The translations under genes were made by a program, and so were the position numbers. A DNA stretch of 64,000 nucleotides from NCBI RefSeq assembly GCF_009646335.1, contig NZ_WJBU01000020.1:1-64000 (forward strand), written 5' to 3'. The notes under the pieces are model-generated. The model saw only the letters and a program-made list of their open reading frames with translations, searched no databases and was not told the origin of the DNA. The stretch comes from Caenimonas koreensis DSM 17982. Its GTDB lineage: Bacteria > Pseudomonadota > Gammaproteobacteria > Burkholderiales > Burkholderiaceae_C. Of the stretch, positions 17,638 to 29,100 are shown piece after piece (within the stretch, counting starts at the first letter, position 1; each line of letters opens with the position of its first letter).

Positions 17638-18405
17638 TCACATCTGCTGGAACAGATGCAGGTAGCTGCGGCTCACAACAAGCTTCTCGTCACGGCCTTT
17701 GAGGTGAAGTTCGCCTGAGTCGCCCGGCCCATGCGTGAAGTGGCTCACGCGGTCGAGCGCAACGATGGCCGAGCGGTGCACTTGCGCGAACCGCTCCGGG
17801 TCAAGCTCATCGGCCAATTCGCGGATGGTCTTGCGAATCAGTGCCTCGCCACCCTCCCACATGACCAGCGTGTACTTGTTGTCGGACTTCACGTAGATCA
17901 CCTGCTCGACCGGAATCAAACGCACCGTATTGCCCACAGACGCCTTGATCCACTTCAGGCGCGGTTGCACCGGCTGCGCAGCGCGCATGTGCAACGCAAT
18001 GCGCTCCAGCGCCGCGGCATAGTCGGGCGACGACGTCGCCACCGGCACTTCAACGCGCCGGCGCAGGCGCTGCACTGTCTCGGCAAGGCGATCAGGCTCG
18101 ACAGGCTTGAGCAAATAGTCGATCGCGCCTTGCTTGAATGCTTCCACGGCGTACTGGTCGAACGCCGTCACAAACACCACCTGCGCGCGGCCACCAATGC
18201 AGCGCCCCACCTCGACACCGTTGAGGCCCGGCATATGAACGTCCAGGAAAGCGATTTGCGGCTGCTCCTGGTCGAACAGCTCTACGGCCTGCCTGCCATT
18301 GCGCGCCTGCGCAACCACCTTCAACTCGGGCCAGAGCCCACCGAGCAACGAGGCCAGCCGCTCGCGCAGCAATGGCTCGTCATCGGCAATCAATGCAGTG
18401 GTCAT
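17638..18405 (-). CDS. LytTR-family response regulator
   Basis: A 255-residue two-component regulator. The receiver domain (about 1-120) has the acidic pair Asp8/Asp9, phospho-acceptor Asp55 (IAFLDVHMPG), Thr80 and Lys100 (DYLLKPVEP). The C-terminal LytTR DNA-binding domain (about 150-255) has the motifs VIYVKSDNKYTLV and FAQVHRSAIVALDRV. It belongs with the histidine kinase gene directly upstream, whose stop overlaps its ATG by 4 nt. The pair resembles the LytS/LytR and AlgZ/AlgR arrangement. Target genes cannot be inferred here. Confidence 0.88.
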   Translation of the reverse strand: MTTALIADDEPLLRERLASLLGGLWPELKVVAQARNGRQAVELFDQEQPQIAFLDVHMPGLNGVEVGRCIGGRAQVVFVTAFDQYAVEAFKQGAIDYLLKPVEPDRLAETVQRLRRRVEVPVATSSPDYAAALERIALHMRAAQPVQPRLKWIKASVGNTVRLIPVEQVIYVKSDNKYTLVMWEGGEALIRKTIRELADELDPERFAQVHRSAIVALDRVSHFTHGPGDSGELHLKGRDEKLVVSRSYLHLFQQM

Positions 18406-19460
18406 GACGCACGCTCGCTGGCAGGGCGCACACGCACGTCGGCGCGCACGCCACTGGGCTGCTGCTCACTCAACTCGACATGCGAGCCTTCACCGAAGAA
18501 CGCCGCCAGCCGCGCATTGAGATTGGCCAGACCCATGCCCGCGCCCTGGCCATGTTCGGCAATGCCGACGCCCGTATCTGCAACCCAGAGATGGATGCGC
18601 CCGTCGAGCTGGGCCTGCGCACCCACCTCGACGCGCCCGCCGTCGCAGGCAGGGTCGATGCCGTGCTTGATCGCGTTCTCCACCAGCGTGAGCAGCGCCA
18701 TGGGCGGAAACCGCATGCCCCGCAACGCAGGATCGACATCGACTGCGAACTGCAGCCGGTCAGGCATGCGCATGTGCATGAGGTCAAGATAGGCGCGCAC
18801 CAGCCGCTCCTCATCCCCCAGCGTCGACGCACCCGGCTGCAGGTGAGGCATTGCCGCGCGCAAGTAGTCGATGAGGCTGCGAAACACCGGCACCGCACGC
18901 GCCGAGCCGCTCTCGACCAGCTCCTGCACATTGGCGAGCGTGTTGAGCAGGAAGTGAGGCTGGATCTGCGCCGTCATCAGGTGCAGCCGCGCGTCGGCGG
19001 CCTGGCGCTGGAGTGTCTCGCGCTCCAGCGCAAACTCCAGCGCCTGCGCCTGGGCTTGCGCATCGCGCTCGCTGTACAGCGCTGCCAGTGCGAAGAGCGT
19101 GCCAATGATGGCCGCGCCGATCACCACGATGAAATAACCGTTCACATGCGGCCTCGACCGCGCAAAGGCCGCGAAGTCGCCGCCGAAGTTGACCATGTGC
19201 ACCACCAGCGGCGCTACGACGGCCGCAAGAAGCACGGCGGCGACCTGCACCCTCCCCTTGGGCGCGAACTGCTGGTGCCACGCACCGCTCGCCGTGAAGG
19301 CAAACAGCAGCGTCACGCCCACAAACACCATCTCGCCTGCCAGTTCGATGAAGGTGTTGCGGGTGACAAACAGCAGCAACACCGCGCAAGACAGTGCCAT
19401 CGCCACCACCACGGCCAGCTGGCGGCGCGCGGGAAGGAGGCTGCGCAATCCGGAATTCAT
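18402..19460 (-). CDS. LytS/AlgZ-type sensor histidine kinase
   Basis: A 352-residue membrane kinase. Four hydrophobic segments lie in the first 140 residues, followed by a short coiled coil (SERDAQAQAQALEFALERET) and the His_kinase domain with phospho-acceptor QIQPHFLLNTLANVQEL. The ATPase part has the N-box LVENAIKHGID, DTGVGI and GAGMGLANLNARL. The ATG at 19460 was chosen because residues upstream of it in the frame are Arg-rich and would overlap the acyltransferase gene. It is translationally coupled to the LytTR regulator. Confidence 0.85.
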   Translation of the reverse strand: MNSGLRSLLPARRQLAVVVAMALSCAVLLLFVTRNTFIELAGEMVFVGVTLLFAFTASGAWHQQFAPKGRVQVAAVLLAAVVAPLVVHMVNFGGDFAAFARSRPHVNGYFIVVIGAAIIGTLFALAALYSERDAQAQAQALEFALERETLQRQAADARLHLMTAQIQPHFLLNTLANVQELVESGSARAVPVFRSLIDYLRAAMPHLQPGASTLGDEERLVRAYLDLMHMRMPDRLQFAVDVDPALRGMRFPPMALLTLVENAIKHGIDPACDGGRVEVGAQAQLDGRIHLWVADTGVGIAEHGQGAGMGLANLNARLAAFFGEGSHVELSEQQPSGVRADVRVRPASERAS

Positions 19461-19492
19461 GCGGCGACGATAAGCGTGCGCCGCGCAAAGGG

Positions 19493-20608
19493 TCAAGCCG
19501 CTGGCGGGCCTGGCTGCGACGAAACGCGGTTTGGCGGGGATGGAATCCGCCTGGCGGTGATGCGCCTGCCGTAAGCTCGCAACGGCAACTCCACGAGACG
19601 GTGCGCGGCCCACGATGCGGCAATGGTCAGCGCGAGCGCCAAAGCGATCTTCAGCGCGTCGGGCCACGCACCGGCGACAGCCTCTGCCGCGGCAATGCCC
19701 ATGCCATGGAACAGGTACATGCCGTAGCTGAGCGCGCCGCCGAACAGCGCCAGCCGCACACCGGGCGACAGGGGAGCATCCGCTTTCACGTCACCTCCCA
19801 TCGCGCCACCCAGCAGCAACGCAAAAGACAAGGCACTCAGCACGTTGAAATAGCCGAACGGCCGCGGCCCGATGCCCTCGCCTGCGGCTTGCGGGTACCA
19901 CACGAACAGCGCACCACCCAGCGCCAGCCCCGCAACCAGCGACGCCCTTTGCCACACCCGCTCGCGCAGCAACACGGGCAGCGCATACGCGAGCGCGATG
20001 CCGAACCAGAACTCGATCAGCATCGCCGGCAGCTGGGCCTGCCACACGATCCAGCGCTCGCTTTTCATGTCGGGGTTCCAGCCGTGAGACAGGGCATAGC
20101 TGATCGCAGCCACAACACCCATCACGGCCAGGCGCCGGCCCGGCGACGCGGCCCCACCCTGCGTCGCCAGGCGAAGGCACAGCGCAACGACTGCATAAAA
20201 CGCCACCTCGACAGGCAGCGTCCAATACACGAGGCTGAAGTACGCCGCGTCGCTGGCGGGAAAGACCGGCAACGTCTCGATGAAAAAGAGGTGCTTGAAA
20301 AATGCCTCGCCCACGCCGGCCTGCTTGCCCCACACCAGCGCAACGCTGACCAGCAGCGACAGCAGGTACAGCGGGTACAGGCGGAACGCGCGCCGGATCG
20401 TAAATGCGGCCGGCGGCATCCACGCCGTGCCGAGCAGGTAAGGCGCAAAGAGAAAGCCCGTGATCACGAAGAACAGGTCCACGCCGTTGTGAAAGAAGTG
20501 GATCCACTGCAGTTGCGCTGCCACGTCGCCATGCAGGTGATAGCTGTAGTGGTGCAGCAGCACCATGAGGGCGGCCAGGCCCCGCGCCCCCTCGATGACC
20601 GGGTTCAT
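19493..20608 (-). CDS. Acyltransferase 3 (OafA/YrhL-like) membrane O-acyltransferase
   Basis: A 371-residue polytopic membrane protein with about ten hydrophobic segments. It begins EGARGLAALMVLLHHYSYH, with the histidine pair typical of the acyltransferase_3 catalytic site, followed by NGVDLFFVITGFLFAPYLL and the RRAFRLYPLYLLSLL motif. Members transfer acetyl or other acyl groups to sugars of O-antigen, exopolysaccharide or peptidoglycan. The substrate is unknown. Its start overlaps the stop of the RidA-family gene by 4 nt. Confidence 0.85.
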   Translation of the reverse strand: MNPVIEGARGLAALMVLLHHYSYHLHGDVAAQLQWIHFFHNGVDLFFVITGFLFAPYLLGTAWMPPAAFTIRRAFRLYPLYLLSLLVSVALVWGKQAGVGEAFFKHLFFIETLPVFPASDAAYFSLVYWTLPVEVAFYAVVALCLRLATQGGAASPGRRLAVMGVVAAISYALSHGWNPDMKSERWIVWQAQLPAMLIEFWFGIALAYALPVLLRERVWQRASLVAGLALGGALFVWYPQAAGEGIGPRPFGYFNVLSALSFALLLGGAMGGDVKADAPLSPGVRLALFGGALSYGMYLFHGMGIAAAEAVAGAWPDALKIALALALTIAASWAAHRLVELPLRAYGRRITARRIPSPPNRVSSQPGPPAA

Positions 20609-21006
20609 GAGCTCACGGGCTTGCCGGGCTGCTTCCTGGCGGTGACTTCGATCTCGATCTTCATGCGCTTGTCAGCCAGGCCGACCGACATCATGGTCGC
20701 GGCGGGCCGCACATTGCCCAGGTACTTCCTGAGAACCGGCCAGCAGGCTTCGAAATCAGCACTGTCGGGCAGCAGGTACGTCACACGCACGACGTCTGCC
20801 ATGCTGCTGCCGGCCTGCTCGAGCGCCGCCGCAATATTCTTCAGGCACTGCTCGGCCTGGCCCACGACGTCATCCACGATGGTCATGGCCGCGTAGTCAA
20901 AACCCGTTGTGCCCGCGACAAACACCCATTCGCCGTCCACCACGGCGCGCGAATAGCCGATCTGCTCTTCAAAGGTGGAGCCGGAGCTGATCAATCGTCT
21001 GGTCAT
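20605..21006 (-). CDS. RidA/YjgF-family enamine/imine deaminase
   Basis: A 133-residue RidA-like protein. Visible motifs are GYSRAVVDGEWVFVAGTTGFD near the N-terminus and the late motif RPAATMMSVGLADKRMKIEIE. RidA proteins hydrolyse reactive 2-aminoacrylate and related imines, although this subgroup (RPAATMM rather than RxAxx in classical RidA) often has other substrates. The start at 21006 was chosen over 21021 because GAGGG lies 8 nt before it. Translationally coupled to the acyltransferase gene downstream. Confidence 0.75.
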   Translation of the reverse strand: MTRRLISSGSTFEEQIGYSRAVVDGEWVFVAGTTGFDYAAMTIVDDVVGQAEQCLKNIAAALEQAGSSMADVVRVTYLLPDSADFEACWPVLRKYLGNVRPAATMMSVGLADKRMKIEIEVTARKQPGKPVSS

Positions 21007-21050
21007 CTGCTTGTCCCTCATGTCATGCCGCTGGGTTCGTTCGCGCTCCG

Positions 21051-21089
21051 TTTCACCTAGGGCGCGGTAAGCACTTTACCTAAGGGCGC
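21051..21089. promoter_or_regulatory. Pair of direct repeats upstream of a small gene
   Basis: TTTCACCTAGGGCGC at 21051-21065 and TTTACCTAAGGGCGC at 21075-21089 are near-identical and start 24 bp apart. They lie between the divergent RidA gene and the 53-residue gene at 21139. Spacing of just over two helical turns suggests a tandem binding site for a regulator, identity unknown. Confidence 0.4.
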
Positions 21090-21138
21090 ACCCGCGCCGG
21101 TGCCTACAGTGAATGCACACCAATCCAAGGAGTACGAC

Positions 21139-21300
21139 ATGGGTTACGCGCAACGCCAGGAACAGCACGACGAGCAACGCTACGGCAACGGCGAGCCGGG
21201 CAACAGCCGGGCCAACGCCGCGCAGCGCGACGCCCTCAGGCTCGAAGACCTGCTGGACGACGTATTCGAATTCGTGCTGGCCGACCGCGCCACGCACTGA
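21139..21300 (+). CDS. Small hypothetical protein, 53 residues
   Basis: I do not recognise this protein. It starts GYAQRQEQHDEQRYGNGEPG, is rich in Gln, Arg, Asn and Glu, and ends with an acidic amphipathic stretch LEDLLDDVFEFVLADR. No signal peptide or membrane segment is seen. A strong AAGGAG ribosome-binding site 6 nt before the ATG and conserved-looking direct repeats upstream argue it is expressed. It precedes the heat-shock genes by 230 bp and is not obviously part of that operon. Confidence 0.5.
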   Translation: MGYAQRQEQHDEQRYGNGEPGNSRANAAQRDALRLEDLLDDVFEFVLADRATH

Positions 21301-21466
21301 GCCGCCAACGCCGCGCGCCCGGTCCCCGGGCCGGCTGACCACAGATCTCCCCCCCCCCGGGGCCTTCGCGGGCTCCCCTTGCCCCCCGGCCAGGCCCGAC
21401 AGTCGTCGCCTGGCTGGGCCGTCCGGGCCTGCCCCGCACGCATCGCGAAAAACCGATTGCCACTCC

Positions 21467-21493
21467 CTTGAAAAGGGCCAATGCCGGCCCAAG
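21467..21493 (+). promoter_or_regulatory. Candidate sigma-32 (heat-shock) promoter of grpE
   Basis: CTTGAA at 21467-21472 and CCCAAG at 21488-21493 are separated by 15 bp and lie about 40 bp before the grpE ATG. The -35-like half matches the RpoH consensus well (CTTGAAA), while the -10 half is only partial (consensus CCCCAT). Confidence 0.4.
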
Positions 21494-21530
21494 CTGCGAC
21501 TTGGCCCTCATTTCCAGCTAAGAAAACCAA

Positions 21531-22115
21531 ATGGCAGACCCCAAGGCAGACTTCAACCACAACGACCAGGCTCAGCCGCTGTCTGGCGAGCCCTCCCCAG
21601 AAGAACTCGAAGCCGCTCAAGCCGCCAACGAACACGGCGCGCTGGCTGACCTGCAAGGCCAGCTCCACGAGCTGACCCTGAAAAACGCCGAGCTCGGCGA
21701 GCTCTACCTGCGCGCACAGGCCGACATGCAAAACACCCGCCGCCGCGCCGAGGAAGACGTCGCCAAGTCACGCAAATTCGCCGTCGAAAGCTTTGCCGAC
21801 GCGATGCTGCCCGTGCTCGACAGCCTGGAAGCTGGCCTGGCCATCAAGGAGGCCACGCCCCAGCAGATCCGCGAAGGCGCCGAGCTCACGCTGCGCCAGC
21901 TCAAGGCGGCGCTGGAGCGCAACAAGGTCATGGAAATCAACCCCGCGCAGGGCGCCAGGTTCGATCCGCACCAGCACCAGGCCATTTCAGTGGTGCCGTT
22001 GCCCGCAGGATCTACACAGGATGCCAACACGATCGTCGCTGTGCTGCAAAAGGGCTACTCGATCGCCGAACGCACGCTGCGCCCCGCGCTGGTCACAGTT
22101 TCCGGCTCTCGATAG
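21531..22115 (+). CDS. grpE: Nucleotide exchange factor GrpE
   Basis: A 194-residue GrpE. The N-terminal 45 residues are acidic and disordered-looking. A long coiled coil follows ([20 protein letters not shown] into [19 protein letters not shown]). The C-terminal beta domain has the family signature [10 protein letters not shown] and [18 protein letters not shown]. GrpE releases ADP from DnaK. It is the first gene of grpE-dnaK-dnaJ, all in the same direction, with dnaK starting 96 bp downstream. Confidence 0.95.
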   Translation: MADPKADFNHNDQAQPLSGEPSPEELEAAQAANEHGALADLQGQLHELTLKNAELGELYLRAQADMQNTRRRAEEDVAKSRKFAVESFADAMLPVLDSLEAGLAIKEATPQQIREGAELTLRQLKAALERNKVMEINPAQGARFDPHQHQAISVVPLPAGSTQDANTIVAVLQKGYSIAERTLRPALVTVSGSR

Positions 22116-22144
22116 GCGGCAACTGCCGCTTGAAACCGAACAGC

Positions 22145-22153
22145 TTATCCACA
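22145..22153 (+). promoter_or_regulatory. Perfect DnaA-box match between grpE and dnaK
   Basis: TTATCCACA is an exact match to the DnaA-box consensus TTATNCACA. It lies in the 96-bp gap before dnaK, about 60 nt upstream of its start. A single 9-mer could be chance, so a regulatory role is only a possibility. Confidence 0.35.
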
Positions 22154-22211
22154 AGTACCTCACATCTGAATCTGAATTGGCCGTCACGGCCGCATCGCTA
22201 GGAGCATAAAA

Positions 22212-24141
<1,930 letters not shown>

Positions 24142-24146
<5 letters not shown>

Positions 24147-24174
24147 TGCCGGACGCTGAAAGCGCCGGATCAAC
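24142..24174 (+). terminator. Hairpin immediately after dnaK
   Basis: An inverted repeat begins at the dnaK stop: GTTGATGCCGG pairs with CCGGATCAAC (one bulged G), with a further CGCT/AGCG stem inside. No U-tract follows, so it may act as an RNA-stabilising 3' structure or a weak terminator. Confidence 0.5.
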
Positions 24175-24220
24175 TCGCCGCGTTCAAATGAGACCCCTTC
24201 GGGTCTCGTTAACGCGGCGA
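24175..24220 (+). terminator. Long two-part hairpin between dnaK and dnaJ
   Basis: TCGCCGCGTT at 24175-24184 is perfectly complementary to 24211-24220. An inner stem pairs GAGACCC (24190-24196) with GGGTCTC (24201-24207) over a CTTC loop, extended by A-T and G-T pairs. The whole makes about 20 bp with a 2-nt bulge. No U-run follows. It probably reduces read-through into dnaJ or protects the dnaK message. Confidence 0.6.
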
Positions 24221-24299
24221 ACCTGCTTGAAGACGATTGCTGCTTACCTGAAGACCGCTGCTACATCGACACTGCCGTACAGAACAACACGCTAGATTC

Positions 24300-25451
24300 A
24301 TGGCCACCAAACGAGACTATTACGAGATCCTCGGCGTTCCCAAGAACGCCTCTGACGAGGAGATCAAGAAGGCTTATCGCAAGCTGGCGATGAAGTACCA
24401 CCCCGATCGCCATGAGGGTGACAACAAGAGCGCCTCCGAAGCGAAATTCAAGGAAGCCAAAGAAGCGTACGAGATGCTCTCGACGCCCGACAAGCGCGCG
24501 GCGTACGACCAATACGGCCATGCGGGTGTGGACCCCAACATGCGCGGCGGCGCAGGCGGCGCTGAAGGCTTCGGCGGCTTTGCGGAAGCCTTCGGCGATA
24601 TCTTCGGCGACATCTTCGGCCAGCAACGCGGCGGTGGTGGCGGCGCAGGCCGTGGCCGGCAGGTGTATCGCGGCAGCGACCTGTCGTACGCGATGGAGGT
24701 CACGCTCGAAGAAGCGGCCAACGGCAAGCAGGCGCAAATCCGCATCCCGACCTTCGAAGCCTGCGACGTGTGCAGCGGCTCCGGCGCCAAGCCGGGCACG
24801 CAGGCCAAGACCTGCACCACGTGCCAGGGGCAAGGCGTCGTGCAGATGCGCCAGGGATTTTTCAGCGTGCAGCAGACGTGCCCGCATTGCCGCGGCTCGG
24901 GCAAGATCATTCCCGAGCCGTGCACCACGTGCCACGGCCAGGGCCGCGTGAAGAAGCAAAAGACGCTCGAAGTGAAGATCCCCGCCGGCATCGACGACGG
25001 CATGCGCATCCGCAGCGCCGGCAATGGGGAGCCCGGCACCAACGGCGGCCCGCCCGGCGACCTGTACATCGAGATCCGCCTGAAGAAGCACGACATCTTC
25101 GAGCGTGAAGGCGACGACCTGCATTGCGTGGTGCCCATCAGCTTCACCCGAGCAGCGCTCGGCGGCGAGATTGACGTGCCCACGCTGCAAGGCAAGGCGG
25201 CCATCGATATTCCCGAAGGCACGCAGGCCGGCAAGCAGTTCCGGCTGCGGGGCAAGGGCATCAAGGGTGTGCGATCGAGCTACCCGGGCGACCTGTATTG
25301 CCACGTGGCCATCGAAACGCCCGTCAAGCTCACCGAGCACCAACGCAAGCTGATCAAGGAGCTTGATGAGGCGCTGAGAAAAGGCGGCTCCAAGCATTCG
25401 CCGACGGAAGAGAGCTGGGCGGACAAGCTGAAGAACTTTTTCAGCGCGTAG
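24300..25451 (+). CDS. dnaJ: Molecular chaperone DnaJ (Hsp40)
   Basis: A 383-residue class I Hsp40. The J domain (about 5-70) contains the essential HPD in [12 protein letters not shown] Gly/Phe-rich linker follows. The zinc domain has four CxxCxGxG repeats ([32 protein letters not shown]), then the C-terminal substrate domain. It stimulates DnaK ATPase activity and delivers clients. It lies 153 bp after dnaK beyond two hairpins, so its expression may be partly uncoupled. Confidence 0.96.
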   Translation: MATKRDYYEILGVPKNASDEEIKKAYRKLAMKYHPDRHEGDNKSASEAKFKEAKEAYEMLSTPDKRAAYDQYGHAGVDPNMRGGAGGAEGFGGFAEAFGDIFGDIFGQQRGGGGGAGRGRQVYRGSDLSYAMEVTLEEAANGKQAQIRIPTFEACDVCSGSGAKPGTQAKTCTTCQGQGVVQMRQGFFSVQQTCPHCRGSGKIIPEPCTTCHGQGRVKKQKTLEVKIPAGIDDGMRIRSAGNGEPGTNGGPPGDLYIEIRLKKHDIFEREGDDLHCVVPISFTRAALGGEIDVPTLQGKAAIDIPEGTQAGKQFRLRGKGIKGVRSSYPGDLYCHVAIETPVKLTEHQRKLIKELDEALRKGGSKHSPTEESWADKLKNFFSA

Positions 25452-25597
25452 TTCGCCTTGCGTGTGGCCGGTTCCGTTGTTGGGGGCGCATCAGCGGCTC
25501 AACAATAGCTGGCGCGCCGGGGCTGGTTGAAGGCAGAATCGGGCGGTGACCTCGCTCAAATTCTTCCGCTCCACGAGCCCCTGCACCGGAATAGCGC

Positions 25598-26083
25598 ATG
25601 ACCGACAGCCGTGATCCCGCCTTTCGCCACCTCATTGCATCGCAAATCAACGCCGCCTCGTCGGCGCTCAGGCGCAGCCAGGCGCTGCGCCTGCGCCGCG
25701 AATTCGACTTGAGCGAGGTCGAATGGCGCACCATCCTGCTCATCGAATTCATGCAGCCTGTGCGGCTGCGTGATGTAGCGGCCGAATCTGCGGCCGACAA
25801 GGCGCAGATCAGCCGCATCGTGACCGCGCTGGTCAAACGCGGCCTGATCGTGCGGCAGGAATACGCGAGCGACGCGCGCTCTGCATTTCTCTCACTCAGC
25901 ACGTCCGGCAAGGACCTCGCGGCGCGGCTGTCACAGCTGGCCGCCCAATACGAGGCAGAACTGCGCACCGAACTGGGGCAAGCCGGCGCTGAGCTGCTGC
26001 TGCGCACGCTCGCCGTCGTCAGGGACAAGGCCATGCACAGCGCACTCGCCGAAGAGCGGCTTGGCGCAACCGCCAGGCGCTAG
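25598..26083 (+). CDS. MarR-family transcriptional regulator
   Basis: A 161-residue winged-helix regulator. DNA-binding features are FDLSEVEWRTILLIEF, VRLRDVAAESAADKAQISRI (recognition helix) and the wing RGLIVRQEYASDARSAFLSL. It is flanked by dnaJ on one side and the converging RTX gene on the other, with no obvious partner gene. A target cannot be assigned. Confidence 0.78.
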   Translation: MTDSRDPAFRHLIASQINAASSALRRSQALRLRREFDLSEVEWRTILLIEFMQPVRLRDVAAESAADKAQISRIVTALVKRGLIVRQEYASDARSAFLSLSTSGKDLAARLSQLAAQYEAELRTELGQAGAELLLRTLAVVRDKAMHSALAEERLGATARR

Positions 26084-26102
26084 CCGTGTTCACCCCGGCC
26101 CG

Positions 26103-29100
26103 TCAGGCCGAATAGGCAAGCCCCGTGGCGGCCAGGCCGGTGAGGTTCACGTTGTCGAGGTTGTAGAAGGTGTCGGCGGCCAGCATGCCCAGGTAGGCCT
26201 GCGAATAGCCAGGCGTCTCCAGGATGCTGATGTACTGGGCCTTCAGATCGGGCGGCGGTAGGAAGCCGACCAGGTTGAAAAACACCTGGTCCACGAAGTC
26301 CTCGTTCGAGTGCGATCCCGCCAGCTGGGCAAAGCGCTCCGATGCAGCGGCTGCACCAATCGCATCCTCGTAGCTGGCGCCGTTGTCCAGCAGGCTCAGG
26401 TACTGGCCGACCAGCTGCTGGTTAGCCAGTGCACCCGCGCCGAACATGGCGCCGACCACCTTCGCGGCGGTGCCTGCATTGCCATCCAGATCGAAGGCCA
26501 GCGTGACGTCGGTAAAGCGCTCCCGCTCGACCGAGATGAGCGTGTTCACCTGGTCACCATCGGGCGACGCGCCGTGCGGAACGACCGTAAAGCCCTGCAG
26601 CGTACGCGTGATGTCGAAGCTCGATCGCAGGCCATTGAACACGGCCATGTCGGCGCCTTCACCGCCGACGAGCAAATCGCCACCACCGGCACCCACGAGC
26701 GTGTCATTGCCGGCTTCACCGTACAGGAAGTCGTCGCCTGCGGAGCCGCTCAATGAGTCGTGGCCCGCACCGCCCACATGCACTGGCACGTTCTGCGGCA
26801 CGTATTCCACGCCGAACGTGGTCATGTTGTTGTAGCCCGCGGCATCGAGCGCTTGCGGCAAGTCGGCCGCCAGTGCGGCAAGCGATGCCTGCGTGAACAC
26901 GCCGGTGTCGAGCCAGCCCACGAGCTGGGCCTTCAGGTCCGGCGGCGGCAGCGTGAAGAAAAGGTTGGCGAACACCTGGTTGACGAACGCCTCGTTCGTA
27001 TGCGAGCCCGCCAGGTCGGCAAACTCCTGCGAGCGCACTGCCGCCTGCGCAACGTCCTGCATGCTGAGCCCGGCATCGAACATCGCCAGGTACTTGCCCA
27101 CTGTGTCGAGGTGCGCCACAAAAGCGTTGCCGCTGAACAGCGTCGCCACCAGCCGCAGTGCCAGCATGGCATTGCCGTCCAGGTCGATGGCAAAGTGGCT
27201 ATCAGCGTATTCCACGCGTTCAACGCCAGTGAGCGTGTCGCGTCCCTCGTCGTGCGCTGAAAGAAGGATATAGCCGTCACCCGACACACGCGAGTACTGG
27301 TTTTGCGGATACGCGAACACGGCGGTGTCGATACCGCCGCCGCCTTCGATGCGGTCGTCGCCCAGGCCACCACTGAGCGTGTTGTTGCCATCATTGCCGG
27401 TGAGCTGGTTCGCCAGCGCATTGCCCGTGCCGGCCAGCGGTGAGGCGCCCTGCGCAAGCACCAGGTTTTCAATGAACGAGCCCAGCGTGTAGTTGATGCT
27501 CGCGACCACGGTGTCGATGCCGCCGCCGGGGTTGAGCGTGGTCGGATCTTTCGGTCGAGTGAGCGCGGCGGATTCAGACTCCGTCACCACGTCGCCTGCG
27601 CTGTCGACGATGTACGTGTCGTCGCCCGTGCCGCCCGTCATGCTGTCGGCGCCGGTGCCGCCGTCGAGCAGGTCATCGCCTGAGTCGCCCAAAAGAGAGT
27701 CAGTGCCCTCGTCGCCGTAGAGCGCGTCGTCACCGCCGCCACCTTCGACCGTGTCGTTGCCGTCGCGCCCGCGGATCAGGTCATCCGCCTCGCCGCCGCC
27801 CAGGAACTCGGGCGCGACGGTGCCTTGCTGCACGCTGAACGAGCGGTCGTCAAACTGCAACAGCTCGACGGCATGCAGCCGCGTGACGCCCGCGGGGCCC
27901 GTGACGAACAAGTCGCCAGTGGCGTTGTCAACGGCGATGGAATAGAGCGAGAACGCGCCCGGGAACACCGCGACGTCATTGCCCTGCCCGCCATCAAGCG
28001 TGTCGTTGCCGCCGCCGCCCGTGAGCGTGTCGTTGCCAGCCAGCCCGAGGATCGTGTTCGACAACGCATCGCCTGTGATGCGGTTGTCCAGCCCGTTGCC
28101 CGTGCCATTCAGGGCGTCTTTCAGCATGACGAGGTTCTCGACATTGGCCGGCAGGGTGTAGCTGGCAATCGCGCCCTGGATCACGGTGTCGTTGCCCTGC
28201 GAGGCGGCCTCATTGATCACGGCGCCCTGCTGCACCCCGACGTACACGTCGTCGCCATCGCCACCGTTCATCACGTCGGCGCCATCGTTGCTGAACAGCA
28301 CGTCGTTGCCGTCGCCGCCATTGATCGTGTCGGGCGCTTCGGTGCCGATCAGCACGTCGGCGCCGTTCGTTCCATTGATCAGGCCGCCGCTTGCGCCGCC
28401 CGGGTCGTTGTCCAGGATCGTGCCTGTGGCAATTGGCGTGGCGATGGTGGCGTGCAGCGGGCTGGATAGCTGCATCGAAAAACTCTCGGTGCTCTCGGCG
28501 ATGCCATCTTCAACGTAATGAACATCGATCACCTTGAACGTCTCGCCCGGTGCGAAAACGGCGGTGCCGCTCACGGCGCCGAAGTCCGCTGCGCCTGCAG
28601 TGCCGGTGGCGGTTGCATAGTGCACGCTGACTGTCTGCGTCGAAGGCGCATCGAGCATCAGGAAGAACGAGGTGTCACCGTGGCCCTCGAAGGCCGCGAC
28701 ATTGGCCACCGTGATCGACGGCGTTGCAACGGGCGGCACGCCGCTTTGGGCGATGAGGACAGGTGCCTGCTCCTCGCCGTCAGCCACCGTCGCGCCCGTG
28801 GCGCCAAACAGGTTGATGAGCAGGAACTCGGGCCCTTCGGCCACGCCGTCGGCCGTCGGCGTGATCGTGATGAACTTTTCAGTCTCGCCCGGCTGGAACG
28901 TGAGCACCTGGTTGGCCTGCGCGGTGTAGTCGGAGCCAGCCGTCGCCGTCACGTCCGACGTGGACCAGTGCACGGTGACCACGCCCGAGCTCGGCCCGCT
29001 GAGAAACACCCTCACCTGTGTAGGCAAGCCCTCTTGCGCCAGCTCGCCGTCGATGTGGATCACCACGGCAGGTGCCGTCACGACGAAGGCGCTCGAGGTC

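Noticed and set aside
21349..21358. Run of ten C residues as a possible phase-variation tract
   Set aside because: It lies in a non-coding gap with no promoter elements spaced around it, so no on/off switch can be argued. It may simply be a homopolymer or a sequencing error.
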